Shown in pieces: positions 15,701 to 24,764 of a stretch of DNA of 36,717 nucleotides. The notes under the pieces were generated by a model. It was not told the DNA's origin. It did no database searches and worked only from the letters and a program-made list of their open reading frames with translations. Every line of letters starts with the position of its first letter. Within the stretch, counting starts at the first letter, position 1. The translations under genes were made by a program, and so were the position numbers. This DNA comes from Methanomassiliicoccales archaeon UBA147 (lineage in GTDB: Archaea; Thermoplasmatota; Thermoplasmata; SG8-5): NCBI GenBank assembly GCA_002496385.1, contig DAJR01000025.1, positions 26,471-63,187 of the forward strand, read 5' to 3'.

Positions 15701-18700
15701 GCTGAAGTATGCGGTGCCTCCAAGCATCTCGAGGGCGCACATATATTCGTCGGCAGCGGCATTGTATGCCATCTCATTGAAAGTGCCCCTGTATCCCGGG
15801 GTATTGAAAATGCCGACGGCCTGGTGATCGATTACCCAATCGTAGGCTGCTGCGATATCTAGCAGGGCATCTCCGGTGGCCACCTCTGCGGTATTCTCAC
15901 CGTACACGCTTATCTGGCCGTAGCCCTCCGAGCCTCCCCATAGCTGCTGGCCGTACAATGCGACGAAATCGCCGCTTACGGTCTTGTTCGCTTCCTCGGC
16001 CTTGCCACGAGTGTATTCCGCGCCTGTGAGCTGGTAGGAATTGTCGTTGATTCCCAGGACGTGGATGTCCGGCCCTGAGCCTGCGGTCGGAATCTCAACT
16101 GCGCTTCCGGAATTCTGCGGTTCTGGCCCGACTTTGGTGAAGAAGTCGTTCATGTTGTTGTCGGTGTCGTACCCATTACCGTTGCTCTCGACATGAGTTG
16201 TTCCGGATTTCCTCTCTGCGGATTCGCCTTCTCCGGGTTGGGGTGTAGCCGTGGTTTCCGGATTTGTCGCAGTTCCGAAACCGATTCTGTCGATCAATGT
16301 GTCAGCAGCGTTCCGGATGCCGACATGGCAATTCGCACCCCAGCCCAGGTTGATGCCAGGGTTTCCGAGATTATCCACATGCACGCCGAATATGTGGAAT
16401 ACATCATTGGCTCCCCCGCCCTCTTCGCCTATCAGGTAGAAGCCGTTTGCAGGTATTATCCCATTATTGCCATCGCTTGCCGTGATGGTGTACTTCAGGG
16501 TCCACGATGAGAAGGCTGTGCTGGAGTAAACGATATCCCACCCGACAAGGCTTATGGCTGTCCCGGTCGGGTTATACAGTTCCACGAACTCGTGATCCTC
16601 TGTACCCGCGCATTCGTTCACGACCTCGCTGATCACAATATGGGTCGCTCCCGGTTCCAATGCTCCCTCTGCCCCGTTGGCATAGTCATATGCCTCGGCC
16701 GGGGTGGAGATTCCCGAGGAGTATTCCGTGAACGAGTCCATGTCCCCCATGTAGAAGTTTATCGTGTCCGGGGCGGTGGTCGTGAAGGAGTAATAAGCTC
16801 CGGAATTGTCATCCAGGGTCACGAGCCCGGTCGGGTTCTTGGAGCTCACCGAATAATAATGCAATGTGGACGGCGCGAGGCCGGAGAGCATCATCGCATG
16901 GCTCGAGGTGAGGTGGAGGTTGGTCTGCAGGCCGAGCGGCGGCGCCGCGGTTCCGTACCTTACCAGGCTGGAGGATATCTCGTCCGTGTCCCAGGTTATC
17001 AGCGCGGTCGTGTCGGACACGGTGGCCTGGACATTGCTTATCGCCGGTGCGGTGGAATCGGCGGCAGCGGTCGTGATGTGATAATAGGACCCGCCGTTCT
17101 TGTCCAACCTTGTCTGGCCTTTCCCGTCCGTTGATGAGACATAGAAGTAATAGTCCGTGCTGGGAACAAGCGGGTACACCATTATGCCGTGCTCGGTCAC
17201 CCTGTCAGCCGAGTAGGCTGAGGCATTGGCAACGGAGTCCGGGTTCGCATTCGCGGAATAGACCACCCGGCTGTCGCCCTCGGGGTTTATCTCGGGCCAG
17301 CCTGTCTCGCTGGTGTCCCAGTAAATTACGGCATGGACCGAGCCGATGTCCCACTGGACATTTGAGATGCTCGGCGCCTGGGAATCAAGGGTCTGCGGGG
17401 ACGGCACTGCCGCCTGGAACACGCCCGAGTTCTGCCTCTCGGATTGCTCGTCAGCGCCCGTGGGCGAGACCGCCATTACTCCCTCCGGGCCTTCCCTGCC
17501 AGGCGTCACCCTCTTCAGGGATGAGCCTGCCGCGACATCCGGGGCAGTGAAGTTTGTCATGCTGCCATATGTAACCGTCCCCCATGCCACCACATCATAA
17601 AGCTGGCCCCTGCTGTTGGCCATCTCCAGGTAATCGGCTGTGTTCCCGAGCGTGCTTAAATATGAGCCGGAGTAGCTCATGTCCTTGCTTGGCGTGGAGC
17701 CGAACACCTCGAAGTCCGGATAGTAGCCGTAGGTCCTGCGGAACTGGTCCCCGTTCATCGCCATGGACGCATACTGGCCTGGAGCCACGACGATGTCCTC
17801 CGGCGGAAGGCCGAAGCTGTTGCCGTCGTCCAGGAATTTCCATGACTTGATGTTGACGCCGTTCGCCTCGGGATTGTGTATCTCCCACCATTCGAAATTG
17901 TCGTCGGTGTTGGTTGCATCGTAGAATATCTCGCTGATGGTGATATGGTAGCCGCCGCCGACGAAGTTAACAGTCGTCTCAGGCTGGTTGTTCGGGGATG
18001 TGGCCTCGTCCCGGATGTTGAAGGCGTACAGCTGGTAGCCGGTCCGCGCCTGGACGCTGGTGGTCAGATGCACCAGGCTGTGGTCCAGGGCGTCTATCGA
18101 GGCGCCGGTTATCTGGAGCGTCGGCCTGCCCCCGGTGAAGGTGACGATGGTCCCGGCCAGTATGGTGTTGGCGGGCACAGCCCTGTCGCGGATGTTGCTG
18201 ATGGTTATCGTGTATGTCTGCCCGTCGGTCTGGAGCGCGGTGGTCAGGTTGACTGTCCTCAGGTCGGCCTTCAATACAGCCAATGAGGGGTTCGTGCCAA
18301 TACCGCTTGCGAGAACGTAATTCGCCTCGGTCTCGGCGTCCGCCTGGTTCACGGACTCGCTGAATGTCACCTCGACATGAGTGAGGTCGGTCGCCCTGAC
18401 GTCTATCACGGTCGGCGCTATGCTGTCCACAAGGTCATGGCATGGATATGCGTCTCCCTCGATGACGAAGCTGCTGCCGTCCGATGTAAGGTCCACGTCG
18501 CCGCCCACTATCTCGCCCTGCCCGGCGGAGGGGGTCGTCCCGGCGCCTGCGTTAGTGTAGTACATGTAGGAGCCCTGGGCCAGCACGCGATTGAAAGCAT
18601 CTTGGGATACATGGCCGTATCCGTTGGAGCCAACCGAGAACACCGACACCAGCGGGTCGGTGACGCTGAGGAAATAGGAATTGGAGCTGTACATGCTGCC

Positions 18701-20428
18701 GTGGTGGTCCGCCTGATAGACCTCGACCTTGCCCACGTCATTCGCGACCGTGCTCTCGATGTCGCGGTAGTCGGCGTCGTTGAACCCGCCGAGGTCGCCG
18801 CCCAGGTACATCTGGAAGTTCTGGTAGTCCACCCTCAGAACGACACCGAGGTCGTTCTCGTTGGGCGGATTCACGCCGTTGCCGTTCACGGCCACGCAGG
18901 TCGCGGTGACGCCGCCTCCGAGGTCCAGGACCATCCCTTTCGTGATGGTCATGCGTTTGGAGAATACCGCATCCGCATATTCGTCGTAGATGGAGCTGCT
19001 GTAAGTGCCGCCCCTGTCGAAACACGCTCCCGTCACCTGGGATATGCCTCCCAGGCCGGAAATGACATCGTCCATCGCGCCGATGTGGTCCTCGTGGTAA
19101 TGGCTCACGACCGTGTACATGAGCTGGGACACGCCGTACGATGTCAGCGTGCTCAGTATGTGCGGCCCGGTGCCGGAATCCCCTCCGTCGAAGAGCAACG
19201 CCTTGCCTGTAGGCGACACGACAAGAGTCGCGTCCCCCTGCTCGACATCGATGAAGGCAACCCTCATCGTCCCGCCTCCGCCGCCCCCGTTGAAGGTGGT
19301 CTCAGAGAGGTATTCGATGACATTCGGCGGGCTGGCAGTGTCATTTATGAAACTCACCTGCAGGATGTAGGTCTTGTCCACGACCTGTGTATTGGTGGTA
19401 AGAGTGACGGTCGTGAGCTCCGAGTTCAGGAGGGCGTTCGTTATCCCCAGGCCGCCGACCTCGTCATAATTGTAAATGTCGTTCGCGTCCGCGCTGTTCA
19501 CTGCCTCGCTGAAGGTGACCTCGACGCTGGTGGTCGATGTGGCCTTGCATTCCGTGATGTAAGGTGCCACCGTGTCGAAGCCCGATAGGCTGACAATCTT
19601 CCACTTGGAGAGGGTCTCGGCATCCGCCTGGTTCACAGGCTCGTTGAAGTGAGCCTCGATGGCTGTCGTACCGGTGGAGAGCGCATAGCTGAGCGAGGGC
19701 GGGGTGGTGTCGCCCGGCGGGACCTCTATCGCGCTGCCCCTGTTCTGGGGCTGAGCAGCCCTGATGGTAAAATCATTCATGTTGTTGTCCGTGTCCCAGC
19801 CGTTCCCATCCGTTTCGACATGGGTCGCGCCAGATTTTCTTTCCACGGAGTTTCCGGCTGTTGGTTGGGCGACTGCTGTTGTCTCGGGATTCGTTGCGGT
19901 TCCCTGGCCGACCCTGTCGATGAGAACGTCGCTTGCATCCCGTATCCCCACATGGGAATTCTGGCCCATTCCGAGGTTGAGGGCAGGATTGACCAGGTTG
20001 TCTACATGGATTCCAAATATGGCCCACATGTTCTCTAACACCGCTCCATCCTCCTCCCCGATGAGGTAATACCCGTGCGCCGGAATGACGCCGCCGTTCG
20101 CGTCCCCCGAGCCGATGGTGTATTTGACCGTCCACGAGCTGAAGGTGGAGGCCGAATAGAGTATGTCCCATCCGACCAGGCTGATTGGTGATCCCGTCGG
20201 GTTATATAATTCGATGAATTCATTGTTCTCAAGCCCAATGCACTCATTCAGCACTTCACTGATAACCACGTAGTTTGCCAAAGCACCAGGTTGCGGTTCC
20301 GGGGGCAGTCCGCCCTCGTTCGCATCGGGCACTATGACCATTGCGCTCGCGACCATCGCGACGACTACGAGCACGCTCAAAATCCTGGCTCCGAATTTTC
20401 CAAATCTTGGATACTGGGGGACATCCAT
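12782..20428 (-). CDS. Giant surface protein with lamin-tail repeats and a ComEC-like metallo-beta-lactamase domain
   Basis: A 2548-residue exported protein. GGTGAGG lies just before the ATG, and a signal or anchor helix spans about residues 11-30. In order: lamin-tail domain (about 35-205); SbsA/Big-type Ig domains (about 239 and 284); a metallo-beta-lactamase fold (about 390-650) with IDVEQGDA and SHYHEDHIG (near 440), the metal-binding pattern of extracellular ComEC-like domains; more Ig domains; lamin-tail (about 826); two fibronectin-III-like repeats (about 1018 and 1127); a lamin-tail domain closely similar to the first (about 1260); a CehA/PHP-like segment (about 1451-1751) without an obvious His cluster; Ig, lamin-tail (1872), Ig and lamin-tail (2174); and C-terminal repeats with GWNFVSFP and GWNLVSYP. 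It may be a cell-surface hydrolase acting on nucleic acid or polymer (inference). Confidence 0.85.
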   Translation of the reverse strand: MDVPQYPRFGKFGARILSVLVVVAMVASAMVIVPDANEGGLPPEPQPGALANYVVISEVLNECIGLENNEFIELYNPTGSPISLVGWDILYSASTFSSWTVKYTIGSGDANGGVIPAHGYYLIGEEDGAVLENMWAIFGIHVDNLVNPALNLGMGQNSHVGIRDASDVLIDRVGQGTATNPETTAVAQPTAGNSVERKSGATHVETDGNGWDTDNNMNDFTIRAAQPQNRGSAIEVPPGDTTPPSLSYALSTGTTAIEAHFNEPVNQADAETLSKWKIVSLSGFDTVAPYITECKATSTTSVEVTFSEAVNSADANDIYNYDEVGGLGITNALLNSELTTVTLTTNTQVVDKTYILQVSFINDTASPPNVIEYLSETTFNGGGGGGTMRVAFIDVEQGDATLVVSPTGKALLFDGGDSGTGPHILSTLTSYGVSQLMYTVVSHYHEDHIGAMDDVISGLGGISQVTGACFDRGGTYSSSIYDEYADAVFSKRMTITKGMVLDLGGGVTATCVAVNGNGVNPPNENDLGVVLRVDYQNFQMYLGGDLGGFNDADYRDIESTVANDVGKVEVYQADHHGSMYSSNSYFLSVTDPLVSVFSVGSNGYGHVSQDAFNRVLAQGSYMYYTNAGAGTTPSAGQGEIVGGDVDLTSDGSSFVIEGDAYPCHDLVDSIAPTVIDVRATDLTHVEVTFSESVNQADAETEANYVLASGIGTNPSLAVLKADLRTVNLTTALQTDGQTYTITISNIRDRAVPANTILAGTIVTFTGGRPTLQITGASIDALDHSLVHLTTSVQARTGYQLYAFNIRDEATSPNNQPETTVNFVGGGYHITISEIFYDATNTDDNFEWWEIHNPEANGVNIKSWKFLDDGNSFGLPPEDIVVAPGQYASMAMNGDQFRRTYGYYPDFEVFGSTPSKDMSYSGSYLSTLGNTADYLEMANSRGQLYDVVAWGTVTYGSMTNFTAPDVAAGSSLKRVTPGREGPEGVMAVSPTGADEQSERQNSGVFQAAVPSPQTLDSQAPSISNVQWDIGSVHAVIYWDTSETGWPEINPEGDSRVVYSANANPDSVANASAYSADRVTEHGIMVYPLVPSTDYYFYVSSTDGKGQTRLDKNGGSYYHITTAAADSTAPAISNVQATVSDTTALITWDTDEISSSLVRYGTAAPPLGLQTNLHLTSSHAMMLSGLAPSTLHYYSVSSKNPTGLVTLDDNSGAYYSFTTTAPDTINFYMGDMDSFTEYSSGISTPAEAYDYANGAEGALEPGATHIVISEVVNECAGTEDHEFVELYNPTGTAISLVGWDIVYSSTAFSSWTLKYTITASDGNNGIIPANGFYLIGEEGGGANDVFHIFGVHVDNLGNPGINLGWGANCHVGIRNAADTLIDRIGFGTATNPETTATPQPGEGESAERKSGTTHVESNGNGYDTDNNMNDFFTKVGPEPQNSGSAVEIPTAGSGPDIHVLGINDNSYQLTGAEYTRGKAEEANKTVSGDFVALYGQQLWGGSEGYGQISVYGENTAEVATGDALLDIAAAYDWVIDHQAVGIFNTPGYRGTFNEMAYNAAADEYMCALEMLGGTAYFSYEYYYNLGLRNGWHYGAIAGQRNDLGNWGNKINSYNKIDMTMFRAPDLTRASIENSLATMNFYAYEADTTYPPTSDPVVLDPIFLNFSVNGYEMGQEFTESNELVFYIELDAANPFHTVEVIEDGQVIMTWSQTPTAHLDWQFGYQPAKGHHYYYVRGNQSDTYRSKFWSSPIWVYNPALALPDLAPVISNVKHTPNSPMSTNNVIVTAKVTDAVGVISAVNLWRSVNGAAYTSSLMKDDGIAPDTAAGDGIYSVQLAAMPDGTNVHYYIRALDDAGLEDLDPSDAPTHYYSFYVGPRILINEVYADAYDTVPLAGEESEFIEIFNPTGAAINLQDFTIKNEYYYDMWAFPSYSLAAGAYAVIARDSYYQDGVGGYRSDAQLIEPGEQNPPRFEMYDSQDYFDDVTAGQYNMILVEGNTEIKLNNGYDGIELFNAQGTILDAMEWGSDYSWVPGKPAAIAPENCALTRDYDHTDTDNSYADFSVIGNPTPGATITTPTINNVTHAPACPLSTQTVDVTARIRDDATVPTGRVYYNVNGGAYTYVAMTNLGSNLFRGTIPAQAAGSVVRYYIYGATGPTIAYSPYGAPTSGTYIYTVWEHLVISEVYYNPNIYVDEVHNSKFLEIYNPMASAVDISGWQLWGEPSTWARKWTFPASTSIASGEALTIAITAGDAGTTGFFTDFGALPDFELYDPTMTSETYTDHDNAAVPNLLLVTDDNYDDQIGLEGPSYFDALYLVNPTLSVVDSMEYGIEGEDVPGNAAVETDVGFSLSRDELATDTDNSYVDFTPGTPTPGVLFVALSTFDIPLPGGIGWNFVSFPLLASGSVIDVLDDMGGGTLWDVVKWYNPNTPSDPWKTYRVGGTANDLPDIGNTMGLWVHITALGSDSLLTVEGAAPVSTAINLRTGWNLVSYPSATPEAANSALSATTADKMAVYLAASPYISDTSDLTSVTMQAGRAYWIHVTSDCLWTVTY

Positions 20429-20650
20429 TTACCTCACCCTCTTGAGAAAGCCATTAGCCTTCTTCAGTGCATCACCCTCCCCTTCGAACAAGGCAAAACC
20501 GGAAGGGATAATCTGTCTAACCTATATGTGAATACTGATAATTAAAGGTTATTTTTATCTGTTATTCACATATATTTTGGATGTGTTCGATTGGCGCTTT
20601 CCGGTGGGCAAACCGCAAAGCATTAAACCGCCCCCGACATACAAGGCCAC
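20429..20650. promoter_or_regulatory. Divergent promoter region between the giant surface gene and the HAD/deo operon
   Basis: About 220 AT-rich bases separate the two divergent genes. Toward the plus strand, CATTAAAC at about 20621 lies 25-30 bases before the ATG at 20651 and suits a leaderless transcript. Toward the minus strand, TATA-like sequences at about 20520-20545 would leave a leader of around 100 bases. AATACTGATAATTA, seen here at about 20530, also occurs at the end of the nuclease gene (1022-1035); this may be chance. Confidence 0.4.
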
Positions 20651-21370
20651 ATGCAGCCGAAGGGAATGATAATCTTCGACCTTGACGACCTTCTGATAAT
20701 GAACGTCCACTGGTACTGGGCCGGGTGGCAGATGTTCAAGGACGTGATGGTCCGCTCGGGTTTCAGGAAGCACGAGGCCGAGCTCATCGACCGGCTCAAT
20801 TTCATGGACGCCGAAGGGGTGAAGCTCCACGGCTTCGGGAAGGAGAGGTTCGGCGAGGCGATGGGCGAGACCTACGATTATTATTGCCAGCTTCAGGGGG
20901 TACAACCCGACCCTGAGACCAGGCAGGGCATCGTGGATATCGGGCTCAGCGTTTACCGGCACAGGCCAATACTTTTCCCCCGGGCGAAGGAGGTACTTGG
21001 GCAGCTGAGGGATTTCGGTTACGAGCTTTACTGCGTCACAAAGGGCGACGAGGACGTCCAGAAGGACAAGATAAAAGGCTGCGGGATAGAGTCGTTCTTC
21101 AACCGCATCTACTATGTCCCCCTGAACAAGAAGGAAGCCCTGGAATCCCTTCTGGCGCAGAACGGCCATGTCCCGAAATCAGCCATGTACTTCGTCGGGA
21201 ACAGCATGAAGGACGACATGCGCCCGGCCATCGAGCTGGGCATCAACGGCCTGCTCATTTACGAATACACTTGGCACTTCGATGAGGCAGAGTTCGAGGG
21301 CATGGACCGGGTGGTGAAGCTCGACATTCTGGCTGACCTTGTCGGCTATTTCGGACAGAAAAACAAATAA
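20651..21370 (+). CDS. HAD-superfamily phosphatase
   Basis: A 239-residue HAD hydrolase. Motif I is FDLDDLL (residues about 9-15; the two Asp nucleophile/acid residues are present, and the usual T/V after DxDx is L). Motif II is CVTKGD (about 125), a Lys follows in the NKKEA segment, and motifs III/IV are VGNSMKDDMRPA (about 180). The all-alpha cap between motifs I and II marks subclass I. It opens a run of genes for deoxynucleotide breakdown, so a nucleotide or sugar phosphate is a plausible substrate (inference). The next gene starts 32 bases downstream. Confidence 0.8.
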   Translation: MQPKGMIIFDLDDLLIMNVHWYWAGWQMFKDVMVRSGFRKHEAELIDRLNFMDAEGVKLHGFGKERFGEAMGETYDYYCQLQGVQPDPETRQGIVDIGLSVYRHRPILFPRAKEVLGQLRDFGYELYCVTKGDEDVQKDKIKGCGIESFFNRIYYVPLNKKEALESLLAQNGHVPKSAMYFVGNSMKDDMRPAIELGINGLLIYEYTWHFDEAEFEGMDRVVKLDILADLVGYFGQKNK

Positions 21371-21401
21371 GCTTAAAACGAATGACTGTCAGGAGAATAA
21401 G

Positions 21402-22769
21402 ATGCACTTGGACGCGGAAATGGAGAAATTGCTGGGAGAGATCAAGGTCCATTCCAAAGCTCGCGAGGAGAGCACCATCAACCTCAGCTACGGCATGCCC
21501 AGCAGCCAATCCAGGGGGCGCCCTAAACCCGAGGCCGAACAGCCCGGCGAGAACAGGACCGCCTTCGCAAGGGACCGCGACCGCCTTCTCTATTCCAAAT
21601 CCTTTTTCAGGCTTTCGGGGAAGACCCAGGTGTTCATGTCCCCGCGCAACCCGCTCATCAGCAACCGGATGACGCATTCGATCCACGTCGCCCAGCTGGC
21701 AAGGGCGATATCAAGGTGGCTGCATCTGAACGAGGACCTTGCCGAAGCCATCGCGCTCGGGCATGACGTGGGCCACTCGCCCTTCGGCCACATGGGTGAA
21801 ATTGTCCTGAACTCGCTGAGCCGGGAACATCTCGGGAAACCGTTCCTCCACAACGTGCAGAGCCTCAGGGTGCTGGACATACTCGAGAAAGGGGGCAAGG
21901 GCCTGAACCTCTCCTACGAGGTGAGGGAGGGCGTGGTCCGGCACTGCGGCGAGGTGGAGACCGGGATTTTCATGACCGGCGAGCCGTCCGATGACCTGAC
22001 GAAGGCCTACAAGGAGGAACCTTCCACCCTCGAAGGCTGCATCGTGAAGATTTGCGACCGCCTTGCCTATGTCGGAAAGGACATCGAGGACGCGGCCGAG
22101 TCCGGCATCCTGAGCCAGGGCGAGATACCTCCTGCGATATCGGGCGTGCTCGGCACGAACAACGGGGAGATAATCGACACGCTGGTAAGGGACATCGTCC
22201 TGAACTTCCACAACGACCGGAAGGATTTCATGGCTGCGAACAGCCGTGAGCCCACGAGGAAGGAGATCGGGATAAGGCTCAGCCCTCCCGTATTGGAAGC
22301 CCTCAACAGCCTCATCAGGGAGTTCAACTACCCGAGGATATACCACAGCAAGGCAAGCATGGGATACTCGGCCCAGACCGAGAACATGCTCCGCTCGCTC
22401 TTCGGCACATTCCTTGACGAACTGGACGAGATGAGGGCGCCCGACAACAACCAATCCACCCTTCACAGGTTCCAGGATCAGAGCGGCGAGAACCCGCTTC
22501 TCAAGAAATCGCTCGGCGAGCTGGAGGAACTGACAGGCTCTTTCAGCCAGGAAACGATAGACCACGCCAGGGCGCTGATAATAAAGGAGAACCTCGAGGA
22601 ATTCAGCGGTGCCAGGAGCTCGATGCTGTACTTCCTCAACCAGATGAGCGAGGAGTATCGGGTGTCCACGAACAATCCGCAGATGGTCATCGATTACATA
22701 TCCCTGATGACGGACACGGTGGCCACGGCCATCTTCGAGTCCCTGACTATCCCGAGGCCGATGGTATGA
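21402..22769 (+). CDS. dGTPase-family (HD) deoxynucleoside triphosphate triphosphohydrolase
   Basis: A 455-residue HD-domain protein of the dGTPase/dNTPase family, which cleaves dNTPs to deoxynucleosides and triphosphate. Seen: RDRLLYSKSFFRLSGKTQVF (about 55-75), the typical family N-terminal block; HSIHVAQLARAI (about 91); and the HD motif LGHDVGHSPFGH (about 119). The start at 21402 has AGGAGA five bases upstream; the longer frame has none. It overlaps deoC by four bases, so it is coupled to deoxyribose catabolism. The length is in the usual range. Whether it prefers dGTP or all dNTPs cannot be seen. Confidence 0.88.
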   Translation: MHLDAEMEKLLGEIKVHSKAREESTINLSYGMPSSQSRGRPKPEAEQPGENRTAFARDRDRLLYSKSFFRLSGKTQVFMSPRNPLISNRMTHSIHVAQLARAISRWLHLNEDLAEAIALGHDVGHSPFGHMGEIVLNSLSREHLGKPFLHNVQSLRVLDILEKGGKGLNLSYEVREGVVRHCGEVETGIFMTGEPSDDLTKAYKEEPSTLEGCIVKICDRLAYVGKDIEDAAESGILSQGEIPPAISGVLGTNNGEIIDTLVRDIVLNFHNDRKDFMAANSREPTRKEIGIRLSPPVLEALNSLIREFNYPRIYHSKASMGYSAQTENMLRSLFGTFLDELDEMRAPDNNQSTLHRFQDQSGENPLLKKSLGELEELTGSFSQETIDHARALIIKENLEEFSGARSSMLYFLNQMSEEYRVSTNNPQMVIDYISLMTDTVATAIFESLTIPRPMV

Positions 22770-23419
22770 ACAGCGGGGACATTGCCGGCAAGATAGACCA
22801 CACGCTGCTGAAGCCCAATGCGACGTCCGGGCAGATCGAGAAGCTCTGCGCTGAAGCGGCGCAGTACCATTTCGCATCGGTCTGCGTGAACCCGACCTGG
22901 GTGCCTCTCTGCAGCAAGCTCCTCCGGGGCTCGGGAGTGAAGGTATGCACAGTCATCGGGTTCCCCCTGGGAAGCGCCAACACCGAGTCGAAGGCGGCCG
23001 AGGCAGAAACAGCCGTAGAGCAGGGCGCCGACGAACTGGACATGGTCATCAACATAGGAAAGCTGCTCGACGGTGACGACCGTTACGTCCTGCAGGACAT
23101 CGAAGCGGTCGTCCAGGCGGCCAGGGGCAGGACAGTCAAGGTGATAGTCGAAATATGCTACCTGGACAGCGCGCAGATTGTCAGGGCATGCCAGCTTTCA
23201 AAAGATGCCGGGGCGCAATTCGTAAAGACCTCGACAGGGTTCGGCACGGGGGGCGCGACCGAGGAAGCGGTCAGATTGATGCGCCAGACTGTCGGCCCGC
23301 GAATGGGCGTGAAGGCGGCCGGCGGGATCAGGAACAGGGACGACGCAATCAGAATGCTCAGTGCCGGTGCCAGCCGGATCGGGGCAAGCGCGGGAATCGC
23401 CATCGTGGAGGGCGGCTGA
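22766..23419 (+). CDS. deoC: Deoxyribose-phosphate aldolase
   Basis: Cleaves 2-deoxyribose 5-phosphate into acetaldehyde and glyceraldehyde 3-phosphate. The 217-residue sequence has the family's IDHTLLKP start, VCVNPTW, VIGFPLG, the substrate-binding DELDMVINIG, the Schiff-base lysine in FVKTSTGF (about residue 153) and a second lysine in GVKAAGGIR (about 181). It starts within the stop codon of the dNTPase gene (ATGA). The length is normal. Confidence 0.95.
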   Translation: MNSGDIAGKIDHTLLKPNATSGQIEKLCAEAAQYHFASVCVNPTWVPLCSKLLRGSGVKVCTVIGFPLGSANTESKAAEAETAVEQGADELDMVINIGKLLDGDDRYVLQDIEAVVQAARGRTVKVIVEICYLDSAQIVRACQLSKDAGAQFVKTSTGFGTGGATEEAVRLMRQTVGPRMGVKAAGGIRNRDDAIRMLSAGASRIGASAGIAIVEGG

Positions 23420-23422
23420 GCG

Positions 23423-24760
23423 ATGGAAATGAGGTTCGGCACAGCCGGCCTGCGCGGCCTTACAGACACCGAGATAACCGAGGAGCTGAGCTGGAGGGTC
23501 GCCACTGCCATTGCCAGGCATTTCGGTGAATCCGCGAAGATTGGACTGGGGTATGACACCCGGCCCGGCGCAAGGAGGCATGCGGGGATATGCGCCTCAG
23601 CCATGGAATCCGCAGGGGCCAGCGTTCTCAACATGGGCATCGCTCCCTCTCCGTTGGTCTGCGCCATGATACTCAAGAAGAAGCTTGACGGCGGCCTCAT
23701 GGTCACAGGTTCGCATCTGTCCTACGACCGTATCGGTCTCATCCCGCTGGACCGCACGGGAGCCATCCCCCCGAGGGCGGAGACCGACAGGGTAATGGCC
23801 ATGGCAAACGAAGCGAGTCCGCCGCAAGAGATACCGAGCCAGCTGCCGGACGAGAATGATTTCGCCTATGACTATCTCCGTTTCATCCAGGATGCCTGCG
23901 GAGGCACGCTTCCTGGGAAGGGGGTGAAACTTGCCCTCGACACGGCAGGGGCGACAGGCGCGGGCCTGATTCCCAGGCTGATGAACGACCTTGGGTGCGA
24001 TGTCAGCGCGATGCACGATTCAAGGCTGGACTATGCCCCGAGGAAGATGGAGCCGAGGGCCGACTGCGTCAGCGAACTTTCCGAACTGGTTCTGGAGACA
24101 GGCTCCGATTTCGGCGCCGCCTACGATGCGGACTGCGACCGCGTGCTTTTCGTGGACGAGTCAGGAAATCCGGTCTCCGAGGACCTGGCTGCTGTGATAT
24201 TCGCCAAGTATGTTTATTCGGGGGGCCCCGGCACTGTAGTCACGCCGGTGAACTCCTCCGGCCTAATCAAAAAGGTCTGGAAGGGAGAGGTCGTCGAATG
24301 CGTGATAGGCCCGCCGGAAATCTCCCTGGCCGCCAGGAAGAACAATGCACGGTTCGCGTACGAGGAGTCTGGCAAGTACTTCTTCCCGCCGGATGCGATG
24401 TGGGCCGACGGGATATTGGCAACGGCAATGATGGCCAAGGTGCTGGCACAGTCCAGGAAGAGGCTCTCCGACATAGTCAGGGAATTCCCGAGGCATGTCC
24501 AGTTCAAGAGGAACGTGAAAGGGACCTGGGACCAGGTGAAGGGCGTCATGGAGAAGATAAAGGCGGGCTTCATCCCCGACGGAGCCGCACTCAACGACAT
24601 CGACGGGCTGAAATACATCTACAGCGACGGGAGCTGGCTCCTGATAAGGGCCTCCGGCACCGAGCCGCTGATAAGGGTTTACACGGATTCGCCGTCCCCG
24701 GCCAGGGCCAGGGAGCTGTCAGAGTTGGGATTGTCCGCAGTCAGGGAGAACATGGGTTGA
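23423..24760 (+). CDS. Phosphohexomutase-superfamily protein, probable phosphopentomutase
   Basis: A 445-residue alpha-D-phosphohexomutase family enzyme. Four family landmarks are visible: an N-terminal RFGTAGLRG; the phosphoserine loop VTGSHLSYDRIG (about residue 95), where the usual SHNP becomes SHLS; the metal loop DADCDRVLF (about 236); and the phosphate-binding IRASGTEPLIRVY near the end. The sugar loop reads YEESGKYFF. Some archaeal members of this superfamily are known phosphopentomutases. The position between deoC (three bases upstream) and a nucleoside phosphorylase (four bases downstream) makes interconversion of (deoxy)ribose 1- and 5-phosphates the likely role (inference from context). 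Phosphomannomutase or glucosamine mutase are the alternatives. Confidence 0.82.
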   Translation: MEMRFGTAGLRGLTDTEITEELSWRVATAIARHFGESAKIGLGYDTRPGARRHAGICASAMESAGASVLNMGIAPSPLVCAMILKKKLDGGLMVTGSHLSYDRIGLIPLDRTGAIPPRAETDRVMAMANEASPPQEIPSQLPDENDFAYDYLRFIQDACGGTLPGKGVKLALDTAGATGAGLIPRLMNDLGCDVSAMHDSRLDYAPRKMEPRADCVSELSELVLETGSDFGAAYDADCDRVLFVDESGNPVSEDLAAVIFAKYVYSGGPGTVVTPVNSSGLIKKVWKGEVVECVIGPPEISLAARKNNARFAYEESGKYFFPPDAMWADGILATAMMAKVLAQSRKRLSDIVREFPRHVQFKRNVKGTWDQVKGVMEKIKAGFIPDGAALNDIDGLKYIYSDGSWLLIRASGTEPLIRVYTDSPSPARARELSELGLSAVRENMG

Positions 24761-24764
24761 TATC

